Assembly (NCBI GenBank): GCA_907164885.2
Contig: OU015496.1
Span: 186,585,781-186,649,780 of the forward strand
Length of the DNA stretch: 64,000 nucleotides
Source: Dolomedes plantarius
Taxonomy: Eukaryota; Arthropoda; Arachnida; Araneae; Dolomedidae
Direction of reading: 5' to 3'
The position numbers and the translations under genes were made by a program. Shown here piece by piece: positions 1 through 12,651 of the stretch (position 1 is its first letter; the number at the start of each line of letters is the position of its first letter). Under the pieces are notes generated by a model that worked only from the letters and a program-made list of their open reading frames with translations, did not search any database and had not been told where the DNA came from.

Positions 1-202
1 CAACATAAGGTCTATATATTATGTTACTATATGCTTTTCGGGGGGGGGGGTACCAATATAAGGTCTATATATTATGTTATTATATGTTTATCGGGGGCGC
101 CAATATAGGGTCTATATATTATATTACTATATGTTTTTCAGGGGGGGGGGGCGCCATAAAGGTATCGTGCCCCGGGCGCCAGTTATGCTCGCTACGCCAC
201 TG
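1..202. mobile_element. Right part of a hAT-like MITE with internal minisatellite (cut by window start)
   Basis: Three units of a roughly 50-bp repeat (each with GGTCTATATATTAT and a following G-run) lead into the terminal sequence GCTCGCTACGCCACTG. The same arrangement is complete at 16193-16704, where 8-bp duplications mark the ends. The left end lies outside the window. It has no coding capacity. Confidence 0.75.
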
Positions 203-664
203 CTTTAAGCCCAGGAAATAGTTGGGATTTATTCACATTGGGAACGAGATTTAGAGAAATAAGTAAGCTTGCGTGTATATATATACTTGCGTATTTTTTA
301 AGAATAATAAGATGTTATGCCGGGGAGGGGGCGTTCAGCAAAGATTAAACTGCAGTGGAACGGTCAAAATTCATAGATCTTTCTAACATATATTGATTAC
401 TTATTTGTTACTTATACGTTAATCACAGTTATACACAAATTTATACCAGGAGGCTTTATGCCGAAAGCGTCATTTGAAAACAACTTTAGAAATACGTTAC
501 TGACCTCAGCGGGTTCAGTTAAACGTATTCTTTTACTGCTCGAGAAAAGGGAAAAATGTCGCAGATTAATTAGCCTTTTTTAGCAGATGCAAATTTTGGA
601 CTTAATAACAAGGTTAATGTATTTTTACAATTTACGGGAGAAAATGTTAAAAAAAATGAAGATA
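203..664. other. Unassigned AT-rich sequence
   Basis: I see no reading frame, repeat or RNA gene that I can support between the MITE end and the Tigger-like element. Confidence 0.5.
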
Positions 665-777
665 CAGTGATTTCCGCTTATAAGAATCACGTTTGTTATT
701 ACTGTTTTTGATTCTTATAAGCGGTTGATTCTTATAACCGAAATTTAGGTTTTTGGACAGGAACGCACACACCTATA

Positions 778-2087
778 CAGAGGCTGTTCACACATTTTTT
801 AGACGATGTATATTGTATTCACAAAACTAAATTACATAAAATTCGTGTGTTTTAAATGTTTTATTTGACATCCCTTATTCTGAACTATCTTTCGACACCG
901 CAATTTCCAGGATAATAATGCCTTTTGAAGTGTCAGAAGAGGTATTCTATCCCATTCCTCCTGAACAGCTTTCCACAGTCCTGTAAGGGTTTTGGGACGA
1001 CGTTTGGATAATGCAGATTTTAAAAGTCCGAAAACACAAAAATCCATAGGTGATACATCGGGAGATTTACTAGGGATATCAGTGAAGGGTATGGCCTTGA
1101 TACCAGTTTTTTGTTCCATTTCTTTTAGGAAATACAGTGGATTTTGATGTGTGACTGCTAGCTTTGTCCTGATGGAGTCTCACAGATTGATGGCACTGTG
1201 GGTAAAGCGATGGTATTTCATTCAGAAAAATTGGCGATAAAATATGTTCCCGATAGTATTTGGAGTTAATCTTGACATTTTTTCCCACTCTCTTTATTTT
1301 TAACTTGCCATTATAAGAAAAACCAGCAACAATCATGAATCCCTTAGAAAAACTTTCTTTCGATTCTTTGAACCATGTACTTAATTTTTTTTCTCCCCTT
1401 TTATGATAATAAATGGCTCTTTTTTTGTTGCAATCATTTAAATACACCCATGATTCATCTATTGTGACAATTGTTTTCCATTTTTCTTTGGATAAGTGTT
1501 TCTCATATCGAATTCTGCAGCGTGTCCTGCGTTCAGCGATATGATTTGGAAGAAGACGATGCACATTGTGTTTTTTCGCTTTCTTAAGATTTAAATCAAC
1601 GTTTATCATTTTGTTTACAGTGGACACCGAGCATTTTAATGATTTTGCAACTGTCCTTTGACTAGGGGGATTTTCTTTTAACATTAAACAACGTACCTTT
1701 GCAATAGTCGAAGATGAACGTTTTTTCCTTGGATACTTGTTTGGAATTTTTGTCGCACTTTGAATTTTTGAGGCTCCAATTTGAAGTTTTTTTCCCTTTC
1801 TTGTTGACGATATTACTGATCGACGCTTTATATATCACAAAACCATGACTCTCACATCGTTTTTGGATAACGGAGTATGCATATTTCTCTTCGGAAAGAG
1901 CATAAATGTAGCCTTCGAACCACTGCTTTGTTAAAAACTCCAGTTTGAATAAAAACAAAAATTTCAAGCCGCAGACGATAATTTTGACTTTTAAAAACAT
2001 AGTACAATTGCGATTATTTCTTTTGCAGCAAACGATTTTTTATTACCGCTTACCAAAATCGTCTAAAAAATGTGCGAACAGCCTCTG
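778..2087 (-). mobile_element. DD41D Tc1/mariner-superfamily element, copy 1
   Basis: The terminal inverted repeat CAGAGGCTGTTCACACATTT is present at both ends and TA flanks both sides (776-777, 2088-2089). The 1310-bp element contains one transposase gene in pieces on the minus strand. Two more copies lie at 19192-27087 and 52131-53434. It sits inside the Tigger-like element that starts at 665, so it is the younger insertion. Confidence 0.9.
832..2000 (-). pseudogene. DD41D transposase, frameshifted
   Basis: This encodes a DDE transposase that would cut and rejoin its own element's ends. Three overlapping frames cover it: the N-terminal DNA-binding half (2000-1662), the centre (1684-1079) and the C-terminus (1119-832), so at least two frameshifts disrupt it. 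Recognisable motifs are a helix-turn-helix region (SQRTVAKSLKCSVSTV), the first catalytic Asp in TIDESW, the second in HQDKASSH, and the third in SPDVSPMD. The frameshift near 1130 lies between the second and third catalytic residues, so this copy cannot make an active enzyme. Compared with the copy at 19-27 kb, it also differs by a short deletion near 1770. Confidence 0.85.
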
Positions 2088-2767
2088 TATATACATATAT
2101 TAGATAATTTACCATAAAATACTCTTTAATTTACATTAACTATCTTTTATTAAAATTATTTTTTATAGTTTTAAAAATAAAACTTAATTTTCAGACCTAT
2201 AAGTAGATACACATGATTATAGTAAGAGAAGAAAAAAATACAATATTTGTTACAAGTTACAACATACCTGCTTAACAGTTTTAACATTTCAACTACAGGA
2301 AGGGAGCAAGAAAAAGTTTTCTACGGTAGTTTGACGTAATGAAGTTTTCAGAAGGCTGTTTATACCTCTTTCAATACTTATAGTCTCAGACGAAGATTTA
2401 CTCGGACAGGTAAAGTTGCCCCCGGGTCAAGCTAATAGGACAGTGTTGTGGTAAAGCGTTTAAGGGGAAACTATTATGTTATGTCTAATAAAGAAAGGGG
2501 TGAATTTTACGACTATATTCCATCCCATCTTATCAATCTTTCTTAAAAAAAAAAGAAAGAACTTCGTGCCTTGTGAGGGTTTAAGTAGCTTTTTTAGAAA
2601 AATGAAAGGAAAGCGAAGAGTGTAAACTGATTCTTAAAACCGGTGGATTGATTCTTTAAAGCGAAAATTTTAACGTGGAAATAATTCATTTGTTTTGTTT
2701 TCGCGATATTGATTCTTATAAACGGTTGATTCTTATAACCAATGATCACTATAAGCGGTGGTTACTG

Positions 2768-3345
2768 TACATTGAAATTCCAACTATCCGTGTGCAAATT
2801 GTCCGTTTCGTAGATTATACGAGCAGTATCAAACATATAGGTCAGGAATAAAATAGTCCCTAAGCATATGAACGTGGATCAAAAGCAACGGAAAATGAAA
2901 GACTTTAAACTAAATCAAAAATTGAAAACCTATAGAAGCTTCACTGTTATTTTAATTGAATCCTATTTAATCCACATGTATTTCATAGAAAAAAAATCTA
3001 TGAATATCTATTTGGGACCACACAGTCTGTTTTTTCCAGTATACAGGATCATTTTTGAACCATCCCTGTTTTTCGTGCACACCCGTGATTTAATTAGGGC
3101 GTATAATTGGGTTCAGTGTAAAAAATTATTGTTCTGTGCTATGGTGAGACATGGGATCGAGAATGTATTAGGTTGAGTCGTGAGAGTTTAGGGTGGTTGG
3201 AGGTCACGGAGAGAGAGGAAGAAAGTCGCCAGCATCACATCATAATCTAAACGGGACATCATAATCTATCAGGACTTACAGTTCACTAAAGTTTACCCTT
3301 TCACCACTGCGACAAACGATATTTTCCCTTATCGGCTTTTCTTAA
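2768..3345. other. Unassigned sequence
   Basis: A 102-codon open frame (2868-3176, plus) is present, but it has low-complexity composition and no motif I recognise. I regard it as chance. Confidence 0.4.
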
Positions 3346-3586
3346 GGCTGCTATGTACTAAGAAAAAAAATCGTATTTCCCCTTTCCTCTTGTGGACTCT
3401 TCTTGCAGACTCTTGTCGTGGGAGGAGTCCAGTTGACAGTTCGAGAATTCCACACCCCTTAGGATTGACACCCCGGCCTTAGAGATTGCAAAAATCTCTA
3501 AATTCAACTCGGCAATTCTTGAACACAATTTCTCCATAGGTTAACATCGAGGTGAGTGAATCTAATAGGGTTAGAACACAGCAGCC
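3346..3586. mobile_element. TTAA-flanked MITE (GGCTGCTATGTACTAA family), short copy
   Basis: TTAA at 3342-3345 is followed by GGCTGCTATGTACTAA. The right end carries the inverse with the subterminal motif CTCCATAGGTTAACATCGAG and ends at a degenerate TTGA. The same family recurs at 13503, 43891, 44418, 48064, 49085, 51054 (fragment) and 59032. Confidence 0.75.
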
Positions 3587-5511
3587 TTGAGTTGGAAACC
3601 TTAAAATTTAAAAAAACTTACACTTGGACACAGCAACCGTAAAAGGTGAAGATTGTGTCTGAATTTATTTCGATCCATATAAGCAGTTTCTGATTCAGCC
3701 CCATCTAGAGGTTTTGACATTACCACTACTGCGTTTTATCTTCCTCGTGCATGATCTTTAATCATTGCTTTTTACCATACTTGTGTTTTAATCCTTTATA
3801 CCACTGTTATTTTATCATATTTGACTGTTTCTTACGTTTAGGACACGACTGCTTTTATCATACTTATACATCAATGGTTTTACAACGTCTATAATTTTAT
3901 CATACTCCCAAGCATGAGCATACATCAAAACGATGTATACTCATGCTTGGGAGTATACATCGTTTAGATGGATTGTGGTTTTAAAATGCCGACTTATATA
4001 TGTGTTTTTTTTTTTCCGGATTTTTGCCATGTGTTTGGCGCAGCATGTCCTCTCTGGATCTTGCGCCACTAAACCCCATACAACCAACCAACCACCCAAC
4101 CTGTTTCGCTGTCCACGGCGTTCTTGAAAGCGAAGTAGCGTTATACCTGAACTTGGACTGGGGCGTTACATGCTGGATGCGTTACATCTAAACGTTGGTG
4201 TCAAAATTATCTATTAAAAAACTGAAGGCAACTAACCGATTTCTGCGTTATTTTTTGTTTAATGACGTGTTGGGTCCAGCAAATTACTTTTGTCTGCGTC
4301 CCTGGCCGGGCTTTCTGGATGATCTAACCTGATGCCGGTCCGTTTCCGCTTAGTCTAATCTTAGACGTACGTTATTACCTGATCGCGTGCGGCTCTATCC
4401 CTGTCATTTGGCGAGCCGCACGAAGCGTAATTAAAATGCAATTAGCCTCGAACCGCTGTTCACTTTTCAAACGCAGCAAGCCCATATCTTTATTTTGTGC
4501 ATAAGTGCTCGTTTTTTTTTTTTGTGCCGGCGTATTCGATATTCGGGGAGTTTCAGTGATTTTTATGTACCTTAAGGTCCCGTGCAAATCGGAGAGATGT
4601 GTAAAAGAAAATTACTGTGCTTGATACCATAAAGTAATTCGTGACTATTGTTTGGTCGAGGTGAGATCGTGGCACGATCAGCAGATGAGAACTAAGAGCT
4701 TATAAGTAGTCTTCAAGTGAAGGACATACATAATTATTTGAAATTCTTTTTATTTAATTTCCTTGCTGTTTTCTCACTTTCATCAGCAATAGTAAAGAAA
4801 TGACAAAAGAATGTTTCTTTTAAATTTTAAATATGGTACTAGAAGGCACTACATTGACTTTAAAAATAAGACAGCCTTGTGTCGACACAAAATTCCTTTA
4901 TTTAACGCCGTGCATCAGTCGACCTCGCAGATCTTCAATCCTCATGGGGTGTTTTATCCCTGTATTTTACTAATCACAGATCAAGCAAATGCGTATTTTT
5001 GAATTCTATTTTTTATGTGAGGGTAGACGTTTCGCTAAAGAGGGCGTAGTTTTTAAAACTTTTTAAATTTATGTAGTTTATTTTTAAACTACTGTCGTCT
5101 ATCACTACGAAATTAAAGTTGTATTTTGAAAAAAATCAAATTTAAAATTTACATTAAAATTTTTTTGAAACATAAGTCTTGTATTTAAAGGGTTTTTTTT
5201 TTAAATACAGAATACATAATTAAAAAATATTTATTTGGCAACTTGTGATTAGAAAAATACTGTAAGGAAAATTTTATTGTAGCTTAAAATACGGGGAATG
5301 AAGATATGAGATCTCAACTGATGCGCCGCCCAAGAAAATTTACAGTGATCATCCCTGCATAGCTATTGTAATACCAAACTTACTTTACCTGGACGGTTCT
5401 TTTTGCAAACGCTGTTGCACTTCAGCATTCTACACGGTAGAATCAAGTTTGAGGCTCGACCGTAGATCACAACTCTACATAAGTTCTTTAGATCCTACCT
5501 AGCGTTGTGAG
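3587..5511. other. Unassigned sequence with one hairpin
   Basis: No gene is supported. The stretch includes a CCAACCAACC low-complexity patch near 4080 and the hairpin listed separately at 3902-3956. The short open frames are not convincing. Confidence 0.45.
3902..3956. repeat. Inverted repeat, 25-bp arms, 5-bp loop
   Basis: ATACTCCCAAGCATGAGC and the following seven bases pair with 3932-3956 with a single mismatch around a loop AAAAC. Function unknown. Confidence 0.85.
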
Positions 5512-5584
5512 CAGTGGCGTAGCGAGCATATCTGGCGTCCGGGGCACGATACCATTTTGCCCCCCCCCCCTCGCTACGCCACTG
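5512..5584. mobile_element. 73-bp hAT-like MITE
   Basis: It begins CAGTGGCGTAGCGAGC and ends with the inverse GCTACGCCACTG. It is flanked by perfect 8-bp duplications GTTGTGAG (5504-5511 and 5585-5592). A C-run lies just inside the right end. It appears to be almost nothing but termini, and shares them with the 512-bp element at 16193. Confidence 0.88.
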
Positions 5585-8211
5585 GTTGTGAGAGGGAAAT
5601 GTTATGAAGGCAAAATTTCACCATCTTCCGATAGACAGTTGGAGGAAAGAATCCCACCAACCGTAAAGCATGTCAGAAATGCGAAAAATTAGTTCTCCAA
5701 CAAGCCTTGCTGAAACTTTTGAACGATTCGTTCTTGGTGCAAATGTCCTTGACGTTTGACTGGCTTACGCTACAAATTACTGAAGAGCGAATAAGCAATA
5801 GTGTCTCTACTCCTGAAATACAGGGGGAAAAAAGTGGTGTCATCTCCTCGACAGCTGTTGTTGAAAATTTTAGTCTAGGACTTAGCTGCTGACATTTTAC
5901 TTCCAAACACTCGAAAATAAATCGTTTATGTTTCTTGGGATAGAGGTTTACACAAAATCTCCGGGGAGCTCCATTTTTATTCTTTGGAGTATACATGCTA
6001 ATAAATGCACCTGCTGTTGGTTTTACAGCCCTATCCATTACGGCGTTGGCCCCAGACTACCATAAAACCTGAGTCCCCGGAGGGGCCCTTTACCCAGAGA
6101 AGGATTCGGTAGTAGTAGGTGGGAGATAGTTATCTCCGCGGGGAGAGAATGAGGAGGATATCTCGATCGGTTATGTGGCGGCAAGATGAAAAAAGATGAA
6201 GGGGAAAGCAGTACGCAGGATCATTTCCAGCGGCACCAAATCTAGAGTTATGAGATAGGGTTCCTGAATGGATACCTCGGGACGCATGGGGAGTTAAAAT
6301 AGAAACTAGAGCAGAGGTATCATATCGACGGGGAGGATAGCAAACCCTTTGAAACCTTCAGACAACTCGCCAATGAAAGGTGAGACGCGAATATCAGTGG
6401 ATTCTTTGAGTTCCACTGACAACTGAAGATAGAACTGAATGGATATGTTTGACTATGTACTTGGTACCTGTAGCTGACTTTATCGCTAGTAGAAATTCAT
6501 CCAAGTTTATTCGTATTCTGTTGTAGAATTTTGTGACGTCATATTTTGCCCCAGTTAATATTTCCCCAGTTTCTAACGATCCCACACAAGCTTGAGAAAT
6601 GCAAGATTGAGATGTTAAGTAGAGAGATTTTAGAAAATCTTTTATTTTTTAATTTATAAACAGTTAACAATCTAAAAGTAGAATCACTGTCTTTAGAGAC
6701 AGTGTTTTACTGAAAGAGTACTGTGGGCGAGAAGACCAGACAAAAGGAATTTTTCTCTGTGATCAGAAAAGTCGACGAAATTTAACAGTGAAAATGGTGG
6801 TCGCTGACATCGAGACTCGACGACCCTTGTAATATCAGTAGTGACGAGTTTCGGGAGAGCTCGGTTTGTTTCTATTAGCATGTAAAGTTATTGATAAAAT
6901 TTTCACGCGCTGATTTCTGAACCTAAAATATCTCAGCTTATTTCACTGAACTCCCGATTATAAGCGGGTGGATTATCGTTTTGCAGATTAGCTAATATAT
7001 CCCAATAAAAAAGTTTAAAAATTAAAAAATTACTGACAGTATGGTCCATATAGCTCATGAATAAAGGTCCGCCCGGGTTTGTTGGTTCTTGTAACACTAC
7101 AATCATTGTTGTGGTAGCTGTTGTAGGTCCAGATATTTCAAATTGGGACCTGTATATCACAATCAAAAGGTTTATTTTGCATTAAAATTTATCAAAAAAT
7201 ATATAAAGAACTTTCCATTAATCCGTAAATGGTAATCCGTCTCTCGAACGGATAGAGTTCATACTTTTCCCGCTAGGGTGCGAAATTATCGATTTGAAAC
7301 CTTCATGTTCGAGGTATGCTTCAATTGTTCTATGACCATGGTTGTGTTTGTTTATCTTTGAGTTTTATTTACTTTATTGCCTTACATTTACCATTCCAAG
7401 AAAACTCACTCCGCTTTAGAGACGGATATTACTTTAAAGGTACGTACTTGGTCCATCTAGGGTCCAGGACACATTTTTAAAAAATTTATTTATTGAGTTA
7501 AAATTTAGAATTTTTTTGTGATGGTTAACCATATAATTTGTAAACAAAATCTTATCCTAAAACTTCTCATTAAATTTTTAAAAAATTTAAAATAAAAAAA
7601 AATGGGGTTATTTAAAATCGTTTTAACTCAAAATATTATCTGCCGAATTTCAAAATTTTTTCATTTTATTAAGCAGAAATATATGTTTTAATTTTAATTC
7701 AGCATTTTTTTAAAATTATTAACTTAAAAAAAATTAAAATATTTAGAGTATACATTTCAAATAAAATGATGTAACTTATTTTTAAAAAATCATATTTTCA
7801 AAGGTAAAAATTTTTTTCTTCAGATTTGCTGAATCAAAGTAAAATAATTGAAAAAGACATGTTCCAAGTTTGAATCATTTATCTTTAACGGTTCTTGACT
7901 TATAACAATTGAAAGATGAGAAATGGGGGAAAAAACCCAATCAAACAGAAAAACGCGTTTAAAGGTTTAAACAAAGTTATATTAAAATTAAAACCAAGTG
8001 TAAATATATGTAATAAATCAATAATACCTCAAATACAGAGCTAAAATTAAATGAAAATTGGAAAATTACGTAAGTAATGCGCTACGAAATCCAACTTAAA
8101 TCTCATGGACGGATGTTATTTTTAGAGTGATTCTGACAGATGTTACCATTTACGGGTTAAGAATCAAGTATTCTATACATTGTTCCTAAAATGTTCCATG
8201 ACAAAACAAAA
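5585..8211. other. Unassigned AT-rich sequence
   Basis: The longest open frame is 121 codons on the minus strand (5673-6038). I do not recognise its product and cannot show splice sites or homology. The rest, especially 7450-8100, is very AT-rich with no visible structure. Confidence 0.4.
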
Positions 8212-8480
8212 GGGATTTAGCCTCGTAGGGAGTTGACTTCGATGAGATGTTTTCGACAATAGACTATCCGGAGAAGCCCAAGATTTCCGCAACATGTCGC
8301 CAATCCCCCTAGTCCCTAAAAGTCAGCTCTGTGTAATCGAGAGCTAAACAGATAGGGACCTGGAGTTTAAATCTGATATTGAGCGGTCACAAACATCCAT
8401 GCCAACCTCGTGACTCGAACCCACAGACTGACTGTCAACGCCAGATGCCGGCAACCGATTTGGGGTGGTTTGGGGACCGG
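8212..8480 (-). repeat. tRNA-derived SINE (family A), degraded
   Basis: On the minus strand a pol III B-box-like GGTTCGAGTC (inverse of 8412-8421) is followed by GGCATGGATGTTTGTGACCG and a GGTCCCTATC tail. The same order occurs at 54587-54721. The A box is not clear and I see no clean target duplication. Confidence 0.6.
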
Positions 8481-9494
8481 TTTCAGGTGGTTGAGGTCGC
8501 TACAGCCGGCGTCCAGCGTAAATAAAGGAATAAAATAGTCTTTGAAAATCTGCTTATATTATTATTTTTTTAACCCAATTTAATCCATGCATGGAGTTTA
8601 TTTAAATTTTCTGAATAGTTCATTTTTTTTATAGTATATAGTGCCTGTTCCAGTCTGATCATCTCCGGACTTTTCCTTCTTCGATTATATTAACTCTTTT
8701 TTATTTTTAATCATAAACTGTTCCCAATGTAATTCTACTAACAGCTGCTGTAGTGAATTGTAGCGCAAGATTTCTATAAATAAATCACTTCCTGTATAGC
8801 GCGCATGCGCATTGATTTTCAGCATTTCGATTCCCGCGTTAAGTAAATTTTTGTCACTTCGAAAGGGTGCTTCTTACTAAGAGCACATTCTATTTTCATT
8901 AAATGTTATTCTTAATATTAATTCTGTTGACTTTCGTTTCTTTTGTCGTTTGATTTAGAAACTTTTAACCACTGAACCTCATGTTGACTACTTCCAGTGC
9001 CCTTTTCAGATTTTTTCGGTTCTTAGTGTTCTCCCGTGCTTAAATTAACACCGATAACCGAGAAGTGACGTGTAGTGCACAGATGTGTTAGATTAATCGA
9101 AAGCACGATTGATCGAAAAATAGTCCGTACATCGTTAAAAAAGTGGGCTATACAGCTGTTTCACCGGAAGTTCATCTAAAACTTTAATTAAAATAATAAA
9201 ACTTGACAGATTTACAGTTTCTCGCTTAGAAATCGTCTGTTTTATATTCCTTCGATTACGAGCCATGTGAGCATTTTCATCCCCCAGGGAATTTGTTCTT
9301 AATTTCTAACTGTTTTCTTCCGTGATGCACAACCTGTGTATAACGGATAATTGGCTTCTGGAAAACGGAAGGTCAGTACAGTCAAAATTTCCTAGATCTT
9401 GGAAAATGACACGCAAATTAGGAATCTTAGAACATTCTTGGATCCAAAGTTCGTTATACCTATTGGTTAATTTCAGTAGCAAAAAATGACAGTA
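8481..9494. other. Unassigned sequence
   Basis: No reading frame, repeat boundary or RNA gene is supported here. Confidence 0.45.
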
Positions 9495-9794
9495 CAGTCG
9501 AACCCCGTTATAGAGAACCCGGTATATAACGAACTCCCGGATATGACGAACGAAAATTTTGGTCTCGCCTTTTTCCTATTGTATTTAATGCTAATTTATC
9601 CTTTTATAGCAAACCTCCGAAATCTTAAGAATCGGCTATAACGAAACTTTTTTCAGTCGACAACTTAATTTTTTTTTATTTTTAAACTTTTTAAGAGTAT
9701 TGAAGAAACAACAAATGTTGAAGAAGCGAAGAATGTTGAAGAAACTGATGATGAAGATTTACCTATCGCGATGTAGATATGCGGGGTTCAACTG
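9495..9794. mobile_element. Tigger-like MITE (CAGTCGAACCCCGTTATA family), 300 bp
   Basis: Left end CAGTCGAACCCCGTTATA and right end inverse GGGGTTCAACTG are flanked by TA (9493-9494, 9795-9796). Interior sequence GTTCGTCATATCCGGGAGTT (inverse) repeats the terminal motif. Relatives lie at 9840-11003 and 61664-62686. Confidence 0.82.
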
Positions 9795-10139
9795 TACTGG
9801 CAAAATTTAAAACTAACAATTCAACTTTGAAAAATAATACAGTCGAACCCCGTTATAACGAACTTCAAGGGACCAAAGGTTTTGTTCGCTATATCCGAAC
9901 CGTTAAGAAAAATGTTAGAGTTCACAAAATGTGTAAGTCATCAGTTGCTATGTATATTTAATAATGATGTATTAAAAAATGATAAAATCTATTAAAACTG
10001 ATCATTAATGAATTAAATTGACTAAAATCGATTACATTAAACTGACACAATACTAATTAAATTAACTAAAAATGAAGACAAATGGAAATAAATACATTTT
10101 ACCTTCAATTGTTGCTCACTGTTTTTATGCAGAAATAAT

Positions 10140-10500
10140 CGGTATTCTTCTGCTGACGTGATGCCGATTTCAAAAACATTTTATGAATTTCTTTGTCCAA
10201 TACATCAAATGACTCCAACACTTTTTCTTCCACTGTTTGTGCAGACAAAAATTTATTAATTACACGCATCGCTGCTGTAGCATCTGAGACGGTGGGGATT
10301 TCGTTATTTATGTGCTTCTATTCATCAGCATCAGATGCAGAATCTTCGATTTCAGAATGATTCATTTAAATTTCTTCCACAATATTTTCATCAGGAATTT
10401 CACATGTAATGACTTCATCATCACATGTTTGGAACAATTTCATGTCACAATCTGAGAATGATGAAATTTTGTGCTTTTCTAACCACATCGCGATAAGTAA
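10140..10500 (-). pseudogene. Tigger-like transposase C-terminal remnant
   Basis: This is the minus-strand counterpart of the acidic C-terminal segment that is open at 62121-62378 (motif TISDATAAMRVIKFL there). It has stops and indels. Only the tail is left, with no catalytic domain, so it is a fossil of the autonomous relative. Confidence 0.6.
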
Positions 10501-10690
10501 ATCTTGAAATCTTCCATCTTCTTCCTCATTCTTTGCCTCTTCAACATTCTTAAAAAGTTTTAAAAAAAAATCAGTAGACGACTGAAAAAAAAGGTTCGTT
10601 ATAGCCGATTCGGAGGTTCGCTATAAAAGGATAAATTAGCATTAAATACAATAGGAAAACGGCGGGACCAAAATTTTTGTTCGTTATAAC

Positions 10691-10965
10691 CAGGGCCGCC
10701 CAGAGACTTTACGGGGCCTAGGGCAAACTTCTTTTGGGGGCCCCAAGAAATCTGATTAATCGAATAATTTTTTTTTAATTTCTTTTTGGGGGGCCCTTTT
10801 TTCAGGAGATTATTTTGAATTTTGAAGTACGGTACAAGTTTCAGAATTTTCTTTCGGAGGAAATCTAATAAATAAATTTTTAAAAATTTTTTGGGGACCC
10901 CTCTGGCAGTTGGGAGCCTGGGGCAAAGTGCCCCAGTTTCCCCCCCCCCCCTCTGGGCGGCCCTG
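10691..10965. mobile_element. hAT-like MITE (CAGGGCCGCCCAGAG), 275 bp
   Basis: Termini CAGGGCCGCCCAGAG and CTCTGGGCGGCCCTG are perfect inverses, flanked by perfect 8-bp duplications GTTATAAC (10683-10690, 10966-10973). It inserted into the terminal region of the Tigger-like element. Confidence 0.92.
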
Positions 10966-11005
10966 GTTATAACCGTGAGTTCGTTATATACCGGATTCGA
11001 CTGTA

Positions 11006-11965
11006 TCATAATGGTACATTTTTTTTCACCCTTCGCGTCTATAAGAGTAATACTGAGCGCAGGTGGTATCGTGGTTTGAAAAATGATTTCAGGGCCACAC
11101 GCGTTTTTTAAACAGCTTGTTAGTCCAATAAATAAATAAACGAATAAATAAAAAAAGGTGATTAAGAGTCTTATTTCCATTCATCCGAAGCAAAAATATC
11201 TACCTTAGAAACGGAATCCTTCCACCCACTCACCAGAAGGTATCGATGCTGGTTGTGCCGATGTATCGATTGTCATGAAACTAATTTTAAGTCATGACGA
11301 TATACGGAGTGTGTGTGTGTGTGTGTGGTCGCATAAGGCATTTTCGTTCGATTCACGAAAATGTTCATCACACTCAACATTTCTCTGTCATTGGGTTACG
11401 CAAGAAGCTATCGTCTCAAATGGCCTAAACAATCTAGTAGGGGAAGTGATATTGCAGCGAAATAGAAAAGCAATCCTGACGGGTGGGAAGAAAATGTGGG
11501 TCATCTGTCATTGTTTTGCTCACCCAGACAAGAGGCTCCACTGCATTATTGCATAAATGCTAGAATACCCTCCCCCGAATATAAAGACATCCGTTCATTG
11601 CATGCGGAACCCGACTCAGGGGCGCCTGTCGCATTTAGAGGTTTGGAGTAAGCGCCTTTCTATGTGTATCTAGCAAGCTATTTTTATAGCTTCGTTTAGG
11701 CCAAAAATTAAGATAAAACTAAAAGGTAAATAAAGCAACGATTTTTTTCTTTCATTAAAATTTTTTTTTTAAATCTACAAATATTGAATTATTTTTTAGC
11801 CCGGTTATGGTCCGAACTATAATTCTGTACGTCAGAGGTAAACCATCATAAGTGAAATTTCTTTATTTTCGATATTTTTATCGTAAGTGACTCCTTTTGG
11901 ATGGAGCTTCTTTGAGGAAAACTGTCCTATATGCAAAAAAAGATGGGGGGTGAAATATAGACTTA
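11006..11965. other. Unassigned sequence with GT microsatellite
   Basis: A (GT)n run lies at about 11310-11327. No gene is supported, and the 93-codon frame at 11275-11556 runs through the microsatellite. Confidence 0.45.
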
Positions 11966-12631
11966 CTAGCTGAAAACCCGCACTTCACTAAGGAGTACAT
12001 TCAAATTAAATACAACGGTCAACGTATACAATTAATGCCAAAAAAATATAAATATATATATTTATAATAAATACGACGATCAATGTATACAATTGATGTA
12101 AAAAAAAACATATTTATAAAAAAATCGTAAGGGATATTTTTATAGACAAAATAATGTCCAATCGTCTGCCGCATTAGCAAGAAAAAAATATTTTTTTGTC
12201 TATTTAGTTTTTATGCACGTGACGATAAATTTATTTAAAGTACCAGAAAAAGAAATCACGTGATCAGGATTTAATAAATTAAATTAAAAAAAAATACTCT
12301 TTAAAAATTCACCAAAAATGAGAAAAGGGAGATAAAGATTCGAAAAAGATCTCATTTTGAAGGAATTTTTATGATCGTTCTCGTGATGTAAATTTTATAA
12401 CCCTAAAATTATTATTTTAAATGCAAACTTAAAAAAAGTTACAAAAACAGCTTAAAAATTTAATTTTAAAAAATCTAAGAAGAATTTTTCAAAAATCTTT
12501 CTTAGTGCACCCCTACACTATAAGAAGAATCGCCATGCAAAATTTCAGCCCTTTAGGTCCAGCGGTCTGGTCTGTGCGTTGTATGTCAGTCAGTGAATGA
12601 GTCATTTACGGAACTGTTTTATATATATAGT
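11966..12631 (-). mobile_element. Non-autonomous Helitron, copy 1
   Basis: Read on the minus strand it begins near CTATATATATAAAACAGTTC and ends ...GGGTTTTCAGCTAG next to T, the CTRR-T terminus of Helitrons. The terminal T of the 5' TC is mutated. Copies at 42129-42951 and 55231-55926 share both ends and most of the interior. There is no Rep/helicase coding. Confidence 0.8.
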
Positions 12632-12651
12632 TAAACTGTCGCATATGTAAG

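Larger units (their letters stand above)
665..2767. mobile_element. Pogo/Tigger-like element split by a DD41D transposon
   Basis: The left end CAGTGATTTCCGCTTATAAG and the inverse of the right end (CAGTAACCACCGCTTATAG) form an imperfect terminal inverted repeat flanked by TA (663-664 and 2768-2769). The CAG start and TA target are typical of pogo/Tigger elements. Short copies of TTATAAGCGGTTGATTCTTA recur just inside both ends. Without the insert at 778-2087 it is about 0.8 kb and shows no transposase, so it is a non-autonomous element. Confidence 0.72.
9840..11003 (-). mobile_element. Tigger-like element with transposase remnant and nested hAT MITE
   Basis: It has the same termini as 9495-9794, flanked by TA (9838-9839, 11004-11005). 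A hAT-like MITE at 10691-10965 interrupts it. It shares long stretches with 61664-62686, including the transposase tail remnant on the minus strand. Confidence 0.82.

Noticed and set aside
2868..3176. 102-codon plus-strand open frame
   Set aside because: Composition reflects AT-rich DNA; no motif and no neighbours that would support a gene.
5673..6038. 121-codon minus-strand open frame as a host gene
   Set aside because: No recognised domain, no convincing splice sites, and such a length is expected by chance in this window.
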